DNA of 64,000 nucleotides from Sipunculus nudus. Lineage: Eukaryota; Annelida; Sipuncula; Golfingiida; Sipunculidae. Each line of letters opens with the position of its first letter. Position 1 is the stretch's first letter. Of this stretch, positions 45,751 to 59,000 are shown piece after piece. The stretch covers positions 42,163,558 through 42,227,557 of the forward strand of contig CM049310.1 of the NCBI GenBank assembly GCA_026874595.1, in the 5' to 3' direction. Position numbers and translations under genes: made by a program. The notes under the pieces are model-generated. The model saw only the letters and a list, made by a program, of their open reading frames with translations, was not told the origin of the DNA and did no database searches.

Positions 45751-47879
45751 CATTAGCTGATTAGTTATGTAGTGGTTTAAGTGTGATTTGATATAAAAAA
45801 AAAACTTATTAATCTAATGTGCAGGGTGGGGCGAGCTGATTCAAAGAATTTGCTGGGTGGGTCTAGGTGTGGGCTGACATTAGCTGATTAGATATATAGT
45901 TGTTTTAGTGCAACTTGATGTAGAAAACTTAATGAAATATTAATGATTTTATATATAGAGTATATTTAATGTATTCTACATATCGAAACTGGTCTTATTA
46001 TACTGCGATACACAATGAAACAGAGGAAAAGTATCAGAATTGTTGAACACAACAGGTGACAATTAATGATCTGATGCTGAACATGTCACTTCAGTCATAA
46101 GTTTATAACAAAAAATGACCCTTTACTGTTACTTAGAGAAAAATATAAAAAAAAATTTAAGTATAATTATACTTATGCACCTGCTATTGGTTTAATTCAT
46201 TTAACATAGATAGTGAATCGTTCTTTGAGAGGTTTATTACCCCTTGCTCATAAGAAGATTTGTTGGTTGAAACCGAATCCCTAAAAGTCATATGTTTAGC
46301 CTTAACCTTTAAACATTACGCAGAGCGGTCTGGCTTGGTCGGGTCCAGGGATAAGTGGTCTGGTATTTTGTGTTAGCAGTCTGGTCTAGCTGGAAATTAT
46401 GGACCGGACCAGTCCATTCATAATCAATGGTTTTAAATAGTATTATTAATATACTAATATTTTTTTATCAACAATTCGGGTAGTGCTGTACAGTTTGCTG
46501 TAGATTTGCTTCAGGTTTAGCCAGCTCAAGAGAGCTACCCAGGCTGTACAGTGAGGATGTAGAGCAGCTTTTCACCCACTTCCAACTTCAATGCAGTCAA
46601 AGTTACCTCAAATATTTCTGCTGCAATGTAGATAAAGTTATTAGGCCAGGTCAAAACCTGTGTGACAATAGCACGCCTTTTCCAAATGCAAAAAATATAA
46701 ATGACATCAGTCCTATTCCCTCTCCAAAGATTTTATCAAAATTGTTACATAACTTCAGTTTAAAGCCATCATCCTCATAAATCAGCTTATATATTACCAC
46801 ACAAAACCAAAATTTGTCTACCCCTTCTTCCAAATCATATTTTATGATCATAAGTAACAGCTGAGTGCCATGACTGATGGGTCCTTGTTTATGCTCATCC
46901 AAGATGGGTCTTCTTATGGTTTTGCAGCATCAGTCTGTTAACTTTTTGTGTCACTCCAATAATTTACCTGAGATTAAGTGGATTTTCACTAAACTCACTT
47001 CATCTACTCATATTATGTAATTACCAAAAGATTATCTGGTTTTGGTTTGATTCTGGGCAGATCTGATCGAATCCATACATATTAACTTTGGTATTGTTGT
47101 GATTCCTAGGAATTTGGTGAGTTTTGATGACTTTCAGTATGAATGTTTAACCAGTAAAGATATATCATAAGTTTAGTTTTCTGCAAAATTTGGGCTTAAT
47201 TAATAAGGTCAAAGGTCTCAAGACGCAGGATTGGCTATACATAATCTTGCAATGTTCTCCTTTCTTCTTGTTATTTCAAACCATATTGTATTATTTTATC
47301 CATTGTAAACTTGTCAGGGCAGTGTATGAAAATTTATCAAGTGAAGTTCCTTTTAATAAAGCTGTAAGAAAATCATAACATTTGAGCATATAGAAGTGAG
47401 GAAATCCAGGTCTGTTCTATTACCCGTACTTTATAAGGAGAATATGGATTTATTTATATTAATGTGGATAATTTGGATAACTTAAAGTAGCTGTTGGTTA
47501 AATAAACAAAGAGTTCTTGGGTTAAATAGGATATGACATACTTAAGCCAACAGAAGGTTTTATGTCCTGTTATTGCCTAAATAATCTTGTTCTTAAGCAA
47601 GCGTGGGTGCCATGTGGGTTTTATGGATTAGTGTTACCCATCCACTTATGGGTCTACTTTTTTAAGGACTTGGGACTGGAGCTTGCCAGGACTCAGGCTT
47701 GCAATAAGACTTCAAAAACCAACCCTCAGTGAGACAAGTCCAATCTCTGCTGTGTGAATTTTGTAACAACACTCTATTTGAAACTGTATACAGAATATTA
47801 AAGCAAAAGATCAATATTTCATGCTTTTTACTTATTATATAATAGCTTTACAGAATTGAATCTTGCAGTCATGATTTGT
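45751..47879. other. Mostly unrecognised sequence with an orphan family A 3' end at about 46860-46889
   Basis: ACAGCTGAGTGCCATGACTG followed by ATGGGTCCTTGTTT resembles the family A 3' end, but no 5' hairpin is visible upstream. It is probably a truncated copy. Confidence 0.4.
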
Positions 47880-48900
47880 TAGAGAACATATGGGCTTACA
47901 CAATGGTGTGACGTTATCTGTCATCTGTTGTCCGTACATTGACACATCCATCTAAAAAAATTGCAGGAATTAGCATCACCAAATGTTAAGCAAAAAAAAA
48001 CTCTTTCCAATTTTGCTAATTTTTTTGCTATTGGAATTTATTTAGATTTTACAGTAAAAAAAGCTAAAAAACCTTTAAAATCGTCTACTCAAAAAGTGTT
48101 CAGCCGTATTGTTCAGTATGTCACAGAAATGATCCCAGAGATGAGCTCTCTCAAGGACAGTAGGTTCAAATGGTTTGGGTTTGATGATGTTTGGATAAGT
48201 TACAGGAATTGAACTTAGTCTTTTGGCCAAGTAAGCATACGAACGTAACAATCTCAGAAAGACAGGAGCCAACATCACCTTGTTTTGGGCAATTGTTGGT
48301 CATGAAATTAGGTTTTTGTGGTGCCACCTACATAGACCTGTTCTTTATGGACAAAAACCTGGTAATTTTACTTCCCTACATTTAATTTGTTTGACGGTGA
48401 TACAGTCAAGCTGGAAGGTTTAATTTTTTTCACAAGAATTATCCCAGAATAGGGTTCTCTCCGTTGTATGATAATTGATCAAGTTCATTGTTTTTTGGTA
48501 GAGTCATATTAAGCTGAAATTGGTTTTGTAGTCAAGTGGCCTGTGTTCAAGTTAACTTAATTGATTTTTGACTGAATTTTTTGACCTTTTACGATGAAAC
48601 TCTCAAAAAGTCTGTTGTATACAAGACTTGTAGCTCAACCTACAACTGCTTTTGGGCTTCATATATATGTGCACATAGCTCAACAATGATTTGAAGTATC
48701 TGCCTAAATTTTGCATGTCCATACATCTCTGATGGCTTTCTCTTACACAAGACTATTGGCGCCACCAATTATTTTTGTGTTGTGTGCATTCATGCCACTA
48801 TTTCAGGAGTGACTTTTGTGTAATTGGTGCTTGTACTCGTGTTCAAAATGTTTATTACTTCCATTGTACATGTACATGTTGCATTCGGCATTTAGGCCTT
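47880..48900 (+). repeat. Family D interspersed repeat, copy 1
   Basis: GGGCTTACACAATGGTGTGA, ATTGGCGCCACCAATTATTT and CATGCCACTATTTCAGGAGT have counterparts in the same order in 61500-63360. Ends not defined. Non-coding. Confidence 0.6.
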
Positions 48901-51487
48901 GTTGAAATATAAATTAAACAAAATTAGTGACAGACAGATGAAGAAATTAATATTCAGACTGACATGTACAAAATTATGACCTTGGTCCCTCCCCTTGGAA
49001 GAGGTTACAAATTTTTCAGGGGTTTTCTTCTTGCCTGTTGTGAGTTCCTGCACCAACAGATTTTTAAGGTGATGAAAAATAATGTAAATTGTTTGTTTTC
49101 TTTAAAAGTTGGGGGGCTTATCAGGCCATTAAACTGTCTGGTCCTGGCACCTATCTTTATCAGTCCTGCGATGGTCTTATATTAGCAGCACAGAGCATCG
49201 CTGTTTGAGCATCCGCCTGTGGCTGTAGCTATTTGCGTTGTGGTCATTACTTGGTTTGATAATAAGGTACCCATGTTTTTGCTGCATGGCTGGGAGGTCT
49301 GCCACTCCTGAGCATCCTGTATTGAAGAAGATGCAGCACAACCACTTGTCAGTGTCCGCATGTTCCGTCCCAGAATCTTTTTATCGCAGGACGAGGTCTG
49401 ATTCCCTGTCACAGCTGGCTACATGCACACAACCAAAAAGTAAGGGCATTCAGTGAGTAATAACAGATTTAAAGTAGTTTTTTTTTTTTTAACTTTTAAT
49501 GGAGCATAAGATGAGAGAAGTTTAATCAAAGGTGTTTTATATATTTTTTTCAACTGCAGCTGATGTTTTTTTCATTTTGTTTCCTGTTTATTACTTTGAC
49601 TTACTCAGGTTAATCTGATGTAGCATCCCATTTGTGGAACAGGTTTAATAAACATAAATGTTAAAAGTTCACTTGGATGTTTTTTGTTTGGTTTTCAATC
49701 TTTTCAGAGAATGATTTTAAATATTGTTTGTAAAAATGTCATCTATTAAACACCTGAAAAGCATTCAGATTCATTGTTTCTACAAAGCAATGGTTAGCCA
49801 GATAAAATTCACAGACGATTAAACAAAATTTATGCTATATTCAGGGGACAGAAAATTTCACAGACGCAGTTGTTTCACCAATGTCGTCTGTTTACTTAAT
49901 TCATAACCATAATCAGAAAATTTATTGATCCATATAAATGACAACATGGTCCATTTGCCCTTTTAAATCCTGCAAATGAAATTTGAAATGTGAAATTCAG
50001 CTACTCTTTTAAAGTCATATTATATTTAAATGTTCTAAAATTTATGAAAACAAGTAAAAATTCTTTGACCTTTTTTATTATAAAATCAAATAAATAACAA
50101 ATGAAGAACCACAATGACATTGTATCTCCCCTGTTAAAAATGGCTTCAGTCACTCCCTGCCAGTGAAAGTCTGTTAGGAAACATATATTTTATGTGTCAC
50201 TCAAAAACTGGCCTCTAAAATTTGAAGAACTTGCGCAAAGTTATATAACAAATTCTTTCTTTTAATTTTTTAAGCAGTTATGAAAAATGACATTTTAATC
50301 TTCTGAAAGTGTATGATTCTCAACAAAGAATGGATCAAGTGTAGCAGTGGATCTTGATCTTGTACTTCTATTTGTACATCTGTCTCACAGCAGTGTTGAA
50401 GGCACTGCTACTAGTGCCAACATTCAGTGGTAGAATTTAGTATTTTAGACACAGATTGGTCTAAGTAAAATATGAAACCTGGTCAAGATGAAAATTGTGC
50501 CATTGTAGTTGTAAATGGTCTTTGTAGTTTTGAAAGCACATTAAATTTTCCCATACAGTTTTTGTCTTTGCCCTTATTGAGCTATTCCCTGAGTGGTTTT
50601 GAGTCATGGAACACTTTTGAAAAACTGTACTTGAATTATATATACCTGAGCAGGGAACCACCCCAGTCTGTTTCTTTTATTAGTGGCAAATAAATAACAG
50701 TGTTCCCAGCTGTTAGGTCATTTTTCATTATTTTGACACGTTTAGAACATAATTGATTTAAACAAGGCAGGGGAAAATAAATAAATAGAAAAAAACAAGT
50801 TTCTTTTAGTTTAAGGAACTTTTAGGCTGGCAGTATCTGAAACAAATTTTATATTCCTGCTTAAGGAAGAAGAGGTGATATATAATAGGGTTCCAGTGAA
50901 AGGCAAAATTGGTCCTTGAAACTTGCTCATGAATAACCTTCACATATGTTCCCCAGCAGGTAGGAATTACAGTCTCTTGATAATTTACACTATACAGTGA
51001 TGTGTCAGACACCAAAATGATCACCAGCATGATATTAAAGCTGTGACAATCAAAGATTTAATTAGCAGGATATGGGATTCACAGAAGGAGTCTCTCCGTG
51101 CTTAAAATCTGCCTCAATGCCAACTTGTCATTTTGACCTGAAGCGTAAGACTTTCCACAGTTGACACATTCACATACAAGATCTGACCTGCTGTGTATCT
51201 TAAATGCACTAGATCTGGGCTGAGTGCAGTAGATTGTGATTATGAGTGCTCTAAATTAGACTTGATGTTAGTCTTATAATTCTAGCCTGTAAGATTGCAG
51301 TTAGAGCACTCAGAATTTATACTCCAAATAAGTATGTAGAATTAGAACCACCCTTCAGGAGCAATTGCCACAGACATTGGTTCTAATATTTTCACAGTAG
51401 ACTGTAACATATGGAACATTTGTATGCCTGTATATGAAAAGCCATAATTCAGAAGTCTTTAACTGATGTCTTATCCTTGCCTTCTAG
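48901..51487. other. Nothing firmly recognised
   Basis: 49176-49450 is GC-richer and contains GGTCTGATTCCC, a B-box-like string, but neither a coding exon nor a SINE can be supported. The rest is AT-rich. Confidence 0.35.
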
Positions 51488-51616
51488 GAATCTTCGTAAT
51501 ACAGCAGATTACCAATTTCAGGAACTTGATTTATCTGATGAAAAAATTTGTACTGTTTGCATGATTTATATATACATATTAATAAAGATAAAGGAAGGGA
51601 TCAGTCATGAATAAGG
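51488..51616 (+). CDS. Candidate further or alternative terminal exon of the coiled-coil gene
   Basis: TTAACTGATG (branch-point-like) and CCTTGCCTTCTAG precede 51488. Phase 2 from the preceding exon reads Q, then NLRNTADYQFQELDLSDEKI and CTVCM, and continues to a TAA at about 51614. AATAAA lies at about 51580. There is no strong donor, so it would be a terminal exon. The support is acceptor quality and frame only; it may be chance. Confidence 0.22.
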
Positions 51617-51825
51617 GATCAATCATTGATTATTTAGGGACATTACAAGGGTTTCCTTATCTCATGAATGAAGTATATAAAATAATGATGCTGGAAATTG
51701 TTCTAAGTACCATAAAACAGTTTAATATATGATCATGCATTAATTGGTTCAGATTAACTTCGCTTCGTTTTCTGTGACATATTCTTCTTTTGGAACAATT
51801 TTTTTCCCTAATTTGTGCAGTGATA

Positions 51826-52176
51826 TTTTTCCATGCACCGTTATCTGTTTATTTTTATGCAGTTGTCAAAACTTTTGTCCATGCACTTGTTTTCCCATCT
51901 TTTTTCCATGCACTTGTTTCTTTGGCTTATTTTCATGCACTTGTTGTCCAAGCTTATTGCTCTTCAAGCCTGTATCTACAATTGTTCTTTTGTAGCTCAT
52001 ATAAAGGCCTGTGTTGTCCAACCTTATTGCCATGAAATGTTTTCCTGAACATTTCATTTCCATACTTGTTTTCCTAGATAACTCTATGCACATGTATCCT
52101 CTGCAGCTATAGCCATGTATCAATTAATATTCAAGCTTACTTCATGCATTTGTTTCCTGGCTTAATTCCATGCATT
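51826..52176 (+). repeat. Degenerate CCATGCACTTGTTTCCTAGC minisatellite, left part
   Basis: Variants of CATGCACTTGTTTTCCTAGC followed by TTATT recur about every 30-40 bp. The same motif resumes at 54105-54310 beyond the family A insertion. Confidence 0.7.
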
Positions 52177-54100
52177 TTTAGCTCAGCTGACTATAAGTCA
52201 TCTGAGCTATAGTCGTGGTCCATTGTCCGTCGTCCGTCCGTCTGTCCGTCCGTCCGTCCGTCCGTCCGTCCGTCCGTAGATGTGGCACGTTTTGAAACCG
52301 TAAGACCTAGGAATCCAAAATTCAGCATAATGTTAGATGTCCCCAAGATCTCCTACCAAGCCGAAAACTGGGTCTCTGCGACTTCGTTCCTTTGAGAAAT
52401 TAAGGAAAAACCTCAATTTTTTATTAAAATCCTATTTTCACACTTCAGGACTGCCTAATATCAAAACCACTCATCTGTTTTTCCTCATATTTACCATAAA
52501 TATTCTTCTATATAGTTCCTATGTACATGCCAGAAATTAAGTCTGTTAAGTATAAATTCTTTAAGTTATGGGCCCAAACATAATGGACTTTGTAAAAAAT
52601 CAGGAAAAATATTTACTCACTTAACATGAAAAATTTTGAAACTAGAGTCTGTTTTCCCAAGTATATAACTATGTTTAATTAAGATTCAATTGTTTACCCA
52701 AAATTAGATCTGAATTTTGTAAATTTTTTAAGTAATTAGCATAAAAATAAAATCAGGACCTTAAATTTTGCCCAACTTTGACCATGGCACGTTTTTTTCC
52801 TGAAAGCACCATTGATTTAATTTTCACAGCATGTGAACATAAATATTTAATTTGTTTAAATCTGAAATTTGGAAGTAAAAGCTTGAAAATTAAGCTGGTT
52901 ATTGATTTTTTTCTTGAGGCTCTATTGTAGTCATTTGCTTTGTTTACAGATTACAGATGCAGGGTCCCACTCCAGGTCACTGGAAGTCAGCTATGCCAGA
53001 GTTTCTGATTTGTTACAGTCACTGGGGGAGATCCCCTGCTGTGACAGGTGTACAGTTATTCTCATATCACCACCCCAATGACCCCCCCCCCCCCCCCGCA
53101 AACACAACCCACCAAGTGTTATGCAGTATTGTTATTGTTTTCACTGTATCTCCTTAATTGTAATGCTGCTTCCACTCTGATATGCAAAAACTTTCCTTGA
53201 AAAAGTAATTCAAGGTGTAATCCAGAAGATGCAATGTTGTGTAATGTAGCATTTTTAAAGAAATCATTTTTCTTTTAAATGATTTTACCAATCATAATGG
53301 AACCCATCAGTATGCTTAAATTATGATAAAATATGAAGCACATTATGGATAAATAAAGACACAATTAAAAATTATAAAATCTAAATTCAAGTATTTTTTT
53401 TAGATATTTATTGTTTTGCAGATTTAAAAGATATATTTTTGTGGTAAAAAATAAATAAACATTTGTATGCATGATGTGGTGTTATCTGACAAGATTGAGA
53501 TTTATGATGATGCAATTGAGAATTATGAATCAACTTTTATATTCAGATATATATGTTATATTGAAAATGTATAGAAATATAAACTTAAATTAAAAAAAAA
53601 ATTGATGTGATAAAAAAATGAGGATTTATGACAAACATTTGTTCATTATTTTCCTGCCTCAGCAGAATTTGAGATCAGGCTTTGTTTGCCATGTTTTATG
53701 TTGTTAATTAGTTATATTTCAACTGTATACATTTCATAAAAAAAAACCATATTTAATAATATATATTATACAAAAATAAAAGATTCGAATGAACAAATGT
53801 GTAAACTACTGAAATGTCAACAGTTAATCGAAAAGCCAACTAATGGTCATGGTAACTGTACAGATCATTTGTTCACAAACTGCTCACATGCTTCAGTTTC
53901 AACATTAGGAAACACATGGTCAGGTCACAAAATATTATTTGCAACAATTTCTTGCTCATCAATACAAACCAATCATATAAACCAACCATGGCCTTTATTA
54001 CCTCTTCCTCTTACACTTTATCTCCATTTGATATTATTTTAGATTTTTACCTTCAAGGTTAACTTCAGCTGAGCACAGTGACCCATAGGTCCCTTGTTTT
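52177..54100 (+). mobile_element. Family A element, copy 3, inserted in a minisatellite
   Basis: The 5' hairpin AGCTCAGCTGACT-ATA-AGTCATCTGAGCT is at 52180, followed by an extended (GTCC)n-like tract at 52224-52275. The 3' end is CAGCTGAGCACAGTGACCCA, then TAGGTCCCTTGTTTTT. A C-run lies at 53082-53097. Confidence 0.75.
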
Positions 54101-54104
54101 TAGC

Positions 54105-54310
54105 TCATATTCAAGGTGGTTTTCTTAGCTTATTCCATGCACTTATCATTTTCTGTAAGATTTCCAAGCACTTGTTTCCTTATCATATTTTCAGGTCTTG
54201 TATTTGAAGCCCAACCAATGCTCTTGGTTCCAAGGCTAAGTTCCATTTATTTTCTTGGCTATTAATTTTCAATTTGTTTGGGATAACACTTTTCAAGCAC
54301 ATGTTTTCCT
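54105..54310 (+). repeat. Degenerate CCATGCACTTGTTTCCTAGC minisatellite, right part
   Basis: CTTAGCTTATTCCATGCACT and CCAAGCACTTGTTTCCTTAT continue the array interrupted at 52176. Confidence 0.65.
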
Positions 54311-56065
54311 AGCCTACACATGATAATCACAGTCTCTGGACCAACAAATTAATTCCTCAATAGAAAGAGGCATGCCTTGAGCTTCCCTAATTAGACATGA
54401 AACCATAGCAAGAATTATATAAAAAATTACCATATCACATCCCTTTAATTGAGATCTCTGGTTAAAATAGCTTGAAGGTTCAAGGTATGTCTCTGCCTGG
54501 AGCAAGAACAGCTGAGCCAAGCAGATTATTAATATAAGCTGGAGGTAGCAGTTGGTTGATTAAACAAAATTCTTTAAAATGGCGAAGGTTAGATGCAAGG
54601 GTTAAAAATAGCAGATGTATGATGTCAGGGGTAAAAATTGCTGAAATGTTAATAACAGAGGTAGGAATGAAAAGGAGAAAATGGCAGGATGAAATATGAC
54701 AAAAGTTAAAACTGTACAGGTATAAAGGGCAGAGATGTAAAAGGACATCAGGCAAATGGCAGGGGAGAGGAAAATATGAGTGTTAACAATAGCAGAGGTA
54801 AAAAGAGCAGAGTAATTATCACAGATCGAGGTATAAATGGCAGTTAACATTGTACTTGATAGTATTGTTCAGCAGGTGTTTATTGTCCCCATGAGTGGAA
54901 ATTTGGAAACTTTGAGTTTCATTTTTAAGTTCCAGATAATTTCCAGTTTTAATGACAGTTGTTACTTGTGTCTCTAACATTGCACAGTGAACTGCATGCA
55001 GGTCATCTTTCATTATTTTATATCTTACAGGCAAATTATTATTTTATTTTTAAGGTTAACTACCGAACTTTTCATAAATGTAGATCTCACCAATATTACT
55101 GGTATGCATGTTTGCTGAATTGGAACGGGTTAAAGTTTGTCATATATCATGCAATTTAAAAATCTCAGAAGTTTAAATAACGCTTAGCCATAATGTGATA
55201 GACACAATCTGGTGAAGCATGTTTGAATCCTGAATTACAGCCCACAGAAAAAGTCCTGCTTCCATAGAGACATCTGTGACCTCATTTGCATCATTTAAAT
55301 CCAATGTATCCATTTCACATAATATTCAAAACATTTGTGCATATTATGTGATGTAGACATATTGTGTGTAAATGATGCAAATGAGGTCACAGATGTGTCT
55401 GAAGAAGCAGAACTTGGTTTATGTACCTTCATGCTCCATAACTATTATCAGCGACATTTCCGGAGAAAATCCCCCACTTTAGTACTGTACTGTGTAGATG
55501 CTGTAGTCTGTATATTGAAAGGCTGAATTCCTCCTTCATAAGTCATAGCCAACTACTGCATGGACTCAGCCTGAAGGAAATTTCCTTTTAAGTTAATACC
55601 TGTTACCAGTATGTTCAGTTCGGTCAGCTATGTGTACCTTGGCTAGGATTAGTTTATCGATGTTTCTTATAACCTGAAGTAGCTTAATTTCACAGTGTCT
55701 GAGGTTGATATAAAGCCTTCGCTACTGTTACATTTCACATATTATTACTACATGGTGTATGATTACACTGCCAGTTAGCATTGAAGAGCAGAAAACAGTC
55801 ATCATAGAGACACGTTCAAAATGGCTAAACTTTGCATTCAGGAAAGACATTTACAAGTGTCAAACAAATTAAGGTTTTTATTAATTATTATATTCTACTT
55901 TCATGAATTAATCTTTTAATAAACCATGCAATAAAGAATTTATTAATTATAGTAATCTTGTAACAACATGAAGTGTCATTAAACATACTGGTGTTTAAGT
56001 AAATGATGTGTCAGCAAATATATGTACACTGAATAATGTAAAATAACAAAATTAGTTTTCTTGTT
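54311..56065. repeat. Unrecognised sequence with a purine-rich degenerate minisatellite and a long hairpin
   Basis: 54553-54850 repeats degenerate GGTAAAAATGGCAGAGG-like units. The hairpin at 55251-55413 is listed separately. No gene was supported. Confidence 0.5.
55251..55413. repeat. Long hairpin, arms about 76 bp, loop about 14 nt
   Basis: Arm 1 (55251-55326) and arm 2 (55341-55413) are inverted copies with a perfect 27-bp core (55271-55297 with 55369-55395) starting CATCTGTGACCTCATTTGCA. The inner CACATAATAT / ATATTATGTG pair closes the loop. Confidence 0.85.
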
Positions 56066-59000
56066 AGCTCAGCTGACTGAAAGTCATCTGAGCTATAGCG
56101 ATCACTCTTTGTCCGTCTGTCCGTCTGTCCGTCTGTCCGTCTGTCCGTCCGTTAACCAGGCACAAATCGTAACCGCTGGACCTAGAACCTTGTAACTTGG
56201 CATTCTGAGAGGTCCATGAAAAATCTCCTTGGAAACCAGAAATTAGGTCTCTGTTACCCATATCCTTCGAGCTATGGGGCCCCAAAGTACCCCCCAGAAA
56301 AGTCCAAAATTTCATACAAAAACTTCAATATCTCATTAACTACTTGACTGATGGTCATGATTTTTGGAATACATATTGATCATGAGAGGTTCCATCAGTT
56401 CCTGAAGACTGGTGGCGCCACCTGTATTTTTCGATTTTTTACGAATTTTTTTCTCTATTTTTGAGACCTTTAAAAATGTGAACATCTGTTAACAAGGCAC
56501 AAATCGTAATGACTGGACTTAGAATCTTCATTCTCGACACACTGAGAGACCTATGAAAAGTCTCCATGGAAACCAGAAACTAGGTCTCTGTTACCCATAT
56601 CCTTCCAGCTATGGGGCCCCAAACTACCCCCCCAGAAAAGTAAAAAATTTCAAACAATAACTTCAATATCTCATTAAATACTTGACTGATGGTCATGATT
56701 TTTGTCATACATATTGATCATGAGATGTTCAATCACTTCCTGCAGACTGGTGGCGCCACCTGTATCGTTCAATTTTTTACGAATTTTTTCTCTATTTTTG
56801 AGACCTTTCAAAATGTAAACATCTGTTAACAAGGCACAAATCGTAAAGACTGGACCTAGAATCTTCATTCTTGACACACTGAGAGACCTATGAAAAGTCT
56901 CCATGGAAACCAGAAATTAGGTCTCTGTTACCTATATTCTTCGAGCTATGGAGCCCCAAAGTACCCCCAAGAAAAGTAAAAAATTTCATACAAAAACTTC
57001 AATATCTCATTAACTACTTGACTGATGGTCATGATTTTTGGAATACATATTGATCATGAGAGGTTCCATCAGTTCCTGAAGACTGGTGGCGCCACCTGTA
57101 TTTTTCGATTTTTTTACGAATTTTTTTCTCTATTTTTGAGACCTTTAAAAATGTGAACATCTGTTAACAAGGCACAAATCGTAATGACTGGACTTAGAAT
57201 CTTCATTCTCGACACACTGAGAGACCTATGAAAAGTCTCCATGGAAACCAGAAACTAGGTCTCTGTTACCCATATCCTTCCAGCTATGGGGCCCCAAACT
57301 ACCCCCCCAGAAAAGTAAAAAATTTCAAACAATAACTTCAATATCTCATTAAATACTTGACTGATGGTCATGATTTTTGTCATACATATTGATCATGAGA
57401 TGTTCAATCACTTCCTGCAGACTGGTGGCGCCACCTGTATCGTTCAATTTTTTACGAATTTTTTCTCTATTTTTGAGACCTTTCAAAATGTAAACATCTG
57501 TTAACAAGGCACAAATCGTAAAGACTGGACCTAGAATCTTCATTCTTGACACACTGAGAGACCTATGAAAAGTCTCCATGGAAACCAGAAATTAGGTCTC
57601 TGTTACCTATATTCTTCGAGCTATGGAGCCCCAAAGTACCCCCAAGAAAAGTAAAAAATTTCATACAAAAACTTCAATATCTCATTAACTACTTGACTGA
57701 TGGTCATGATTTGTGGCATAACTATTGATTATGAGATGTGTCATCACTTCCTGCAGACTGGTGGTGCCACCTTTATTGTTCGATTTTTTACGATTTTTTC
57801 CTCTACTTTTGAGACCTTTAAGGATGCTGTCATCTGTTAGCATGGCACAAATCATAACGACTGGACCTAGAATCTTCATTCTTGACACACTGAGAGGTCC
57901 ATGAAAAATATCCTTGGAAACCAGAAATTAGGTCTCTGTTAACCATATCCTTCGAGCTATGGGGCACCAAAGTACCCCCCCCCCCCCAGAGTAGTCAAAA
58001 ATTTCATACAAAAACTTCAATATCTCAATAACTACATCACTGATGGTCATGATTTTTGGCATACATATTGATTATGAAATGTTCCATCAGTTCCTGCAGA
58101 CTTGTGGCGCCACCTGTTTTGTTTGATTTTTTACGATTTTTTCCTCTTATTTTTGAGACCTTTAAGGATGCTGTCATCTGTTAACTTGGCACAAATCATA
58201 ACAACTGGACCTAGAATCTTCATTCTCGACACACTGAGAGACCTATGAAAAGTCTCCATGGAAACCAAAATTAGGTCTCTGTTACCCATTTTCTTCAAGC
58301 TATGGAGCCCTAAAGTGCCCCCAAGAAAAGTAAAAAAATTCATACAAAAACTTCAATATCTCATTAACTACTTGAATGATGGTCATGATTTGTGGCATAA
58401 CTATTGATCATGAGATGTATCATCTGTTCCTGCAGACTGGTGGCACCACCTGTATCGTTCGATTTTTTACGATTTTTTCCTCTATTTTTGAGACCTTTAA
58501 GGATGCTGTCATCTGTTAGCATGGCACAAATCGTAACGACTGGACCTAGAATCTTCATTCTCAACACACTAGAAGACCTATGAAAAGTCTCCATGGAAAC
58601 CAGAAATTAGGTCTCTGTTACCCATATCCTTTGAGCTATGGGGCCCCAAAGTACTCCCCCAGAGTAGTCAAAAATTTCATACAAAAACTTCAATATCTCA
58701 ATAACTACATCACTGATGTTCATGATTTTTGGCATACATATTGATTATGAGATGTTCATCAGTTCCTGCAGACTGGTGGCGCCACCTATATTGTTTGATT
58801 TTTTTACGATTTCTTCCTCTATTTTTGAGACTTTTAAGGATGCTGTCATCTGTTAGCATGGCACAAATTGTAACGACTGGACCTAGAATCTTCATTCTCA
58901 ATACACTGAGAGACCTATGAAAAGTCTCCATGGAAAACAGAAATTAGGTCTCTGTTACCCATATCCTTCGAGCTATGGGGCCCCAAAGTACCCCTCAGAG

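Noticed and set aside
48075-48278. Minus-strand 67-codon frame MMLAPVFLRLLRSYAYLAKR
   Set aside because: It lies in family D repeat sequence, with overlapping frames on the other strand and no gene structure.
49176-49456. Possible coding exon or SINE with B-box-like GGTCTGATTCCC
   Set aside because: Both strands have open frames but neither has good splice sites or coiled-coil/TBC-like sequence. The A box is not identifiable.
55251-55413. Conventional miRNA precursor
   Set aside because: The arms are about 76 bp, longer than expected, and no mature-strand pattern can be judged from sequence alone.
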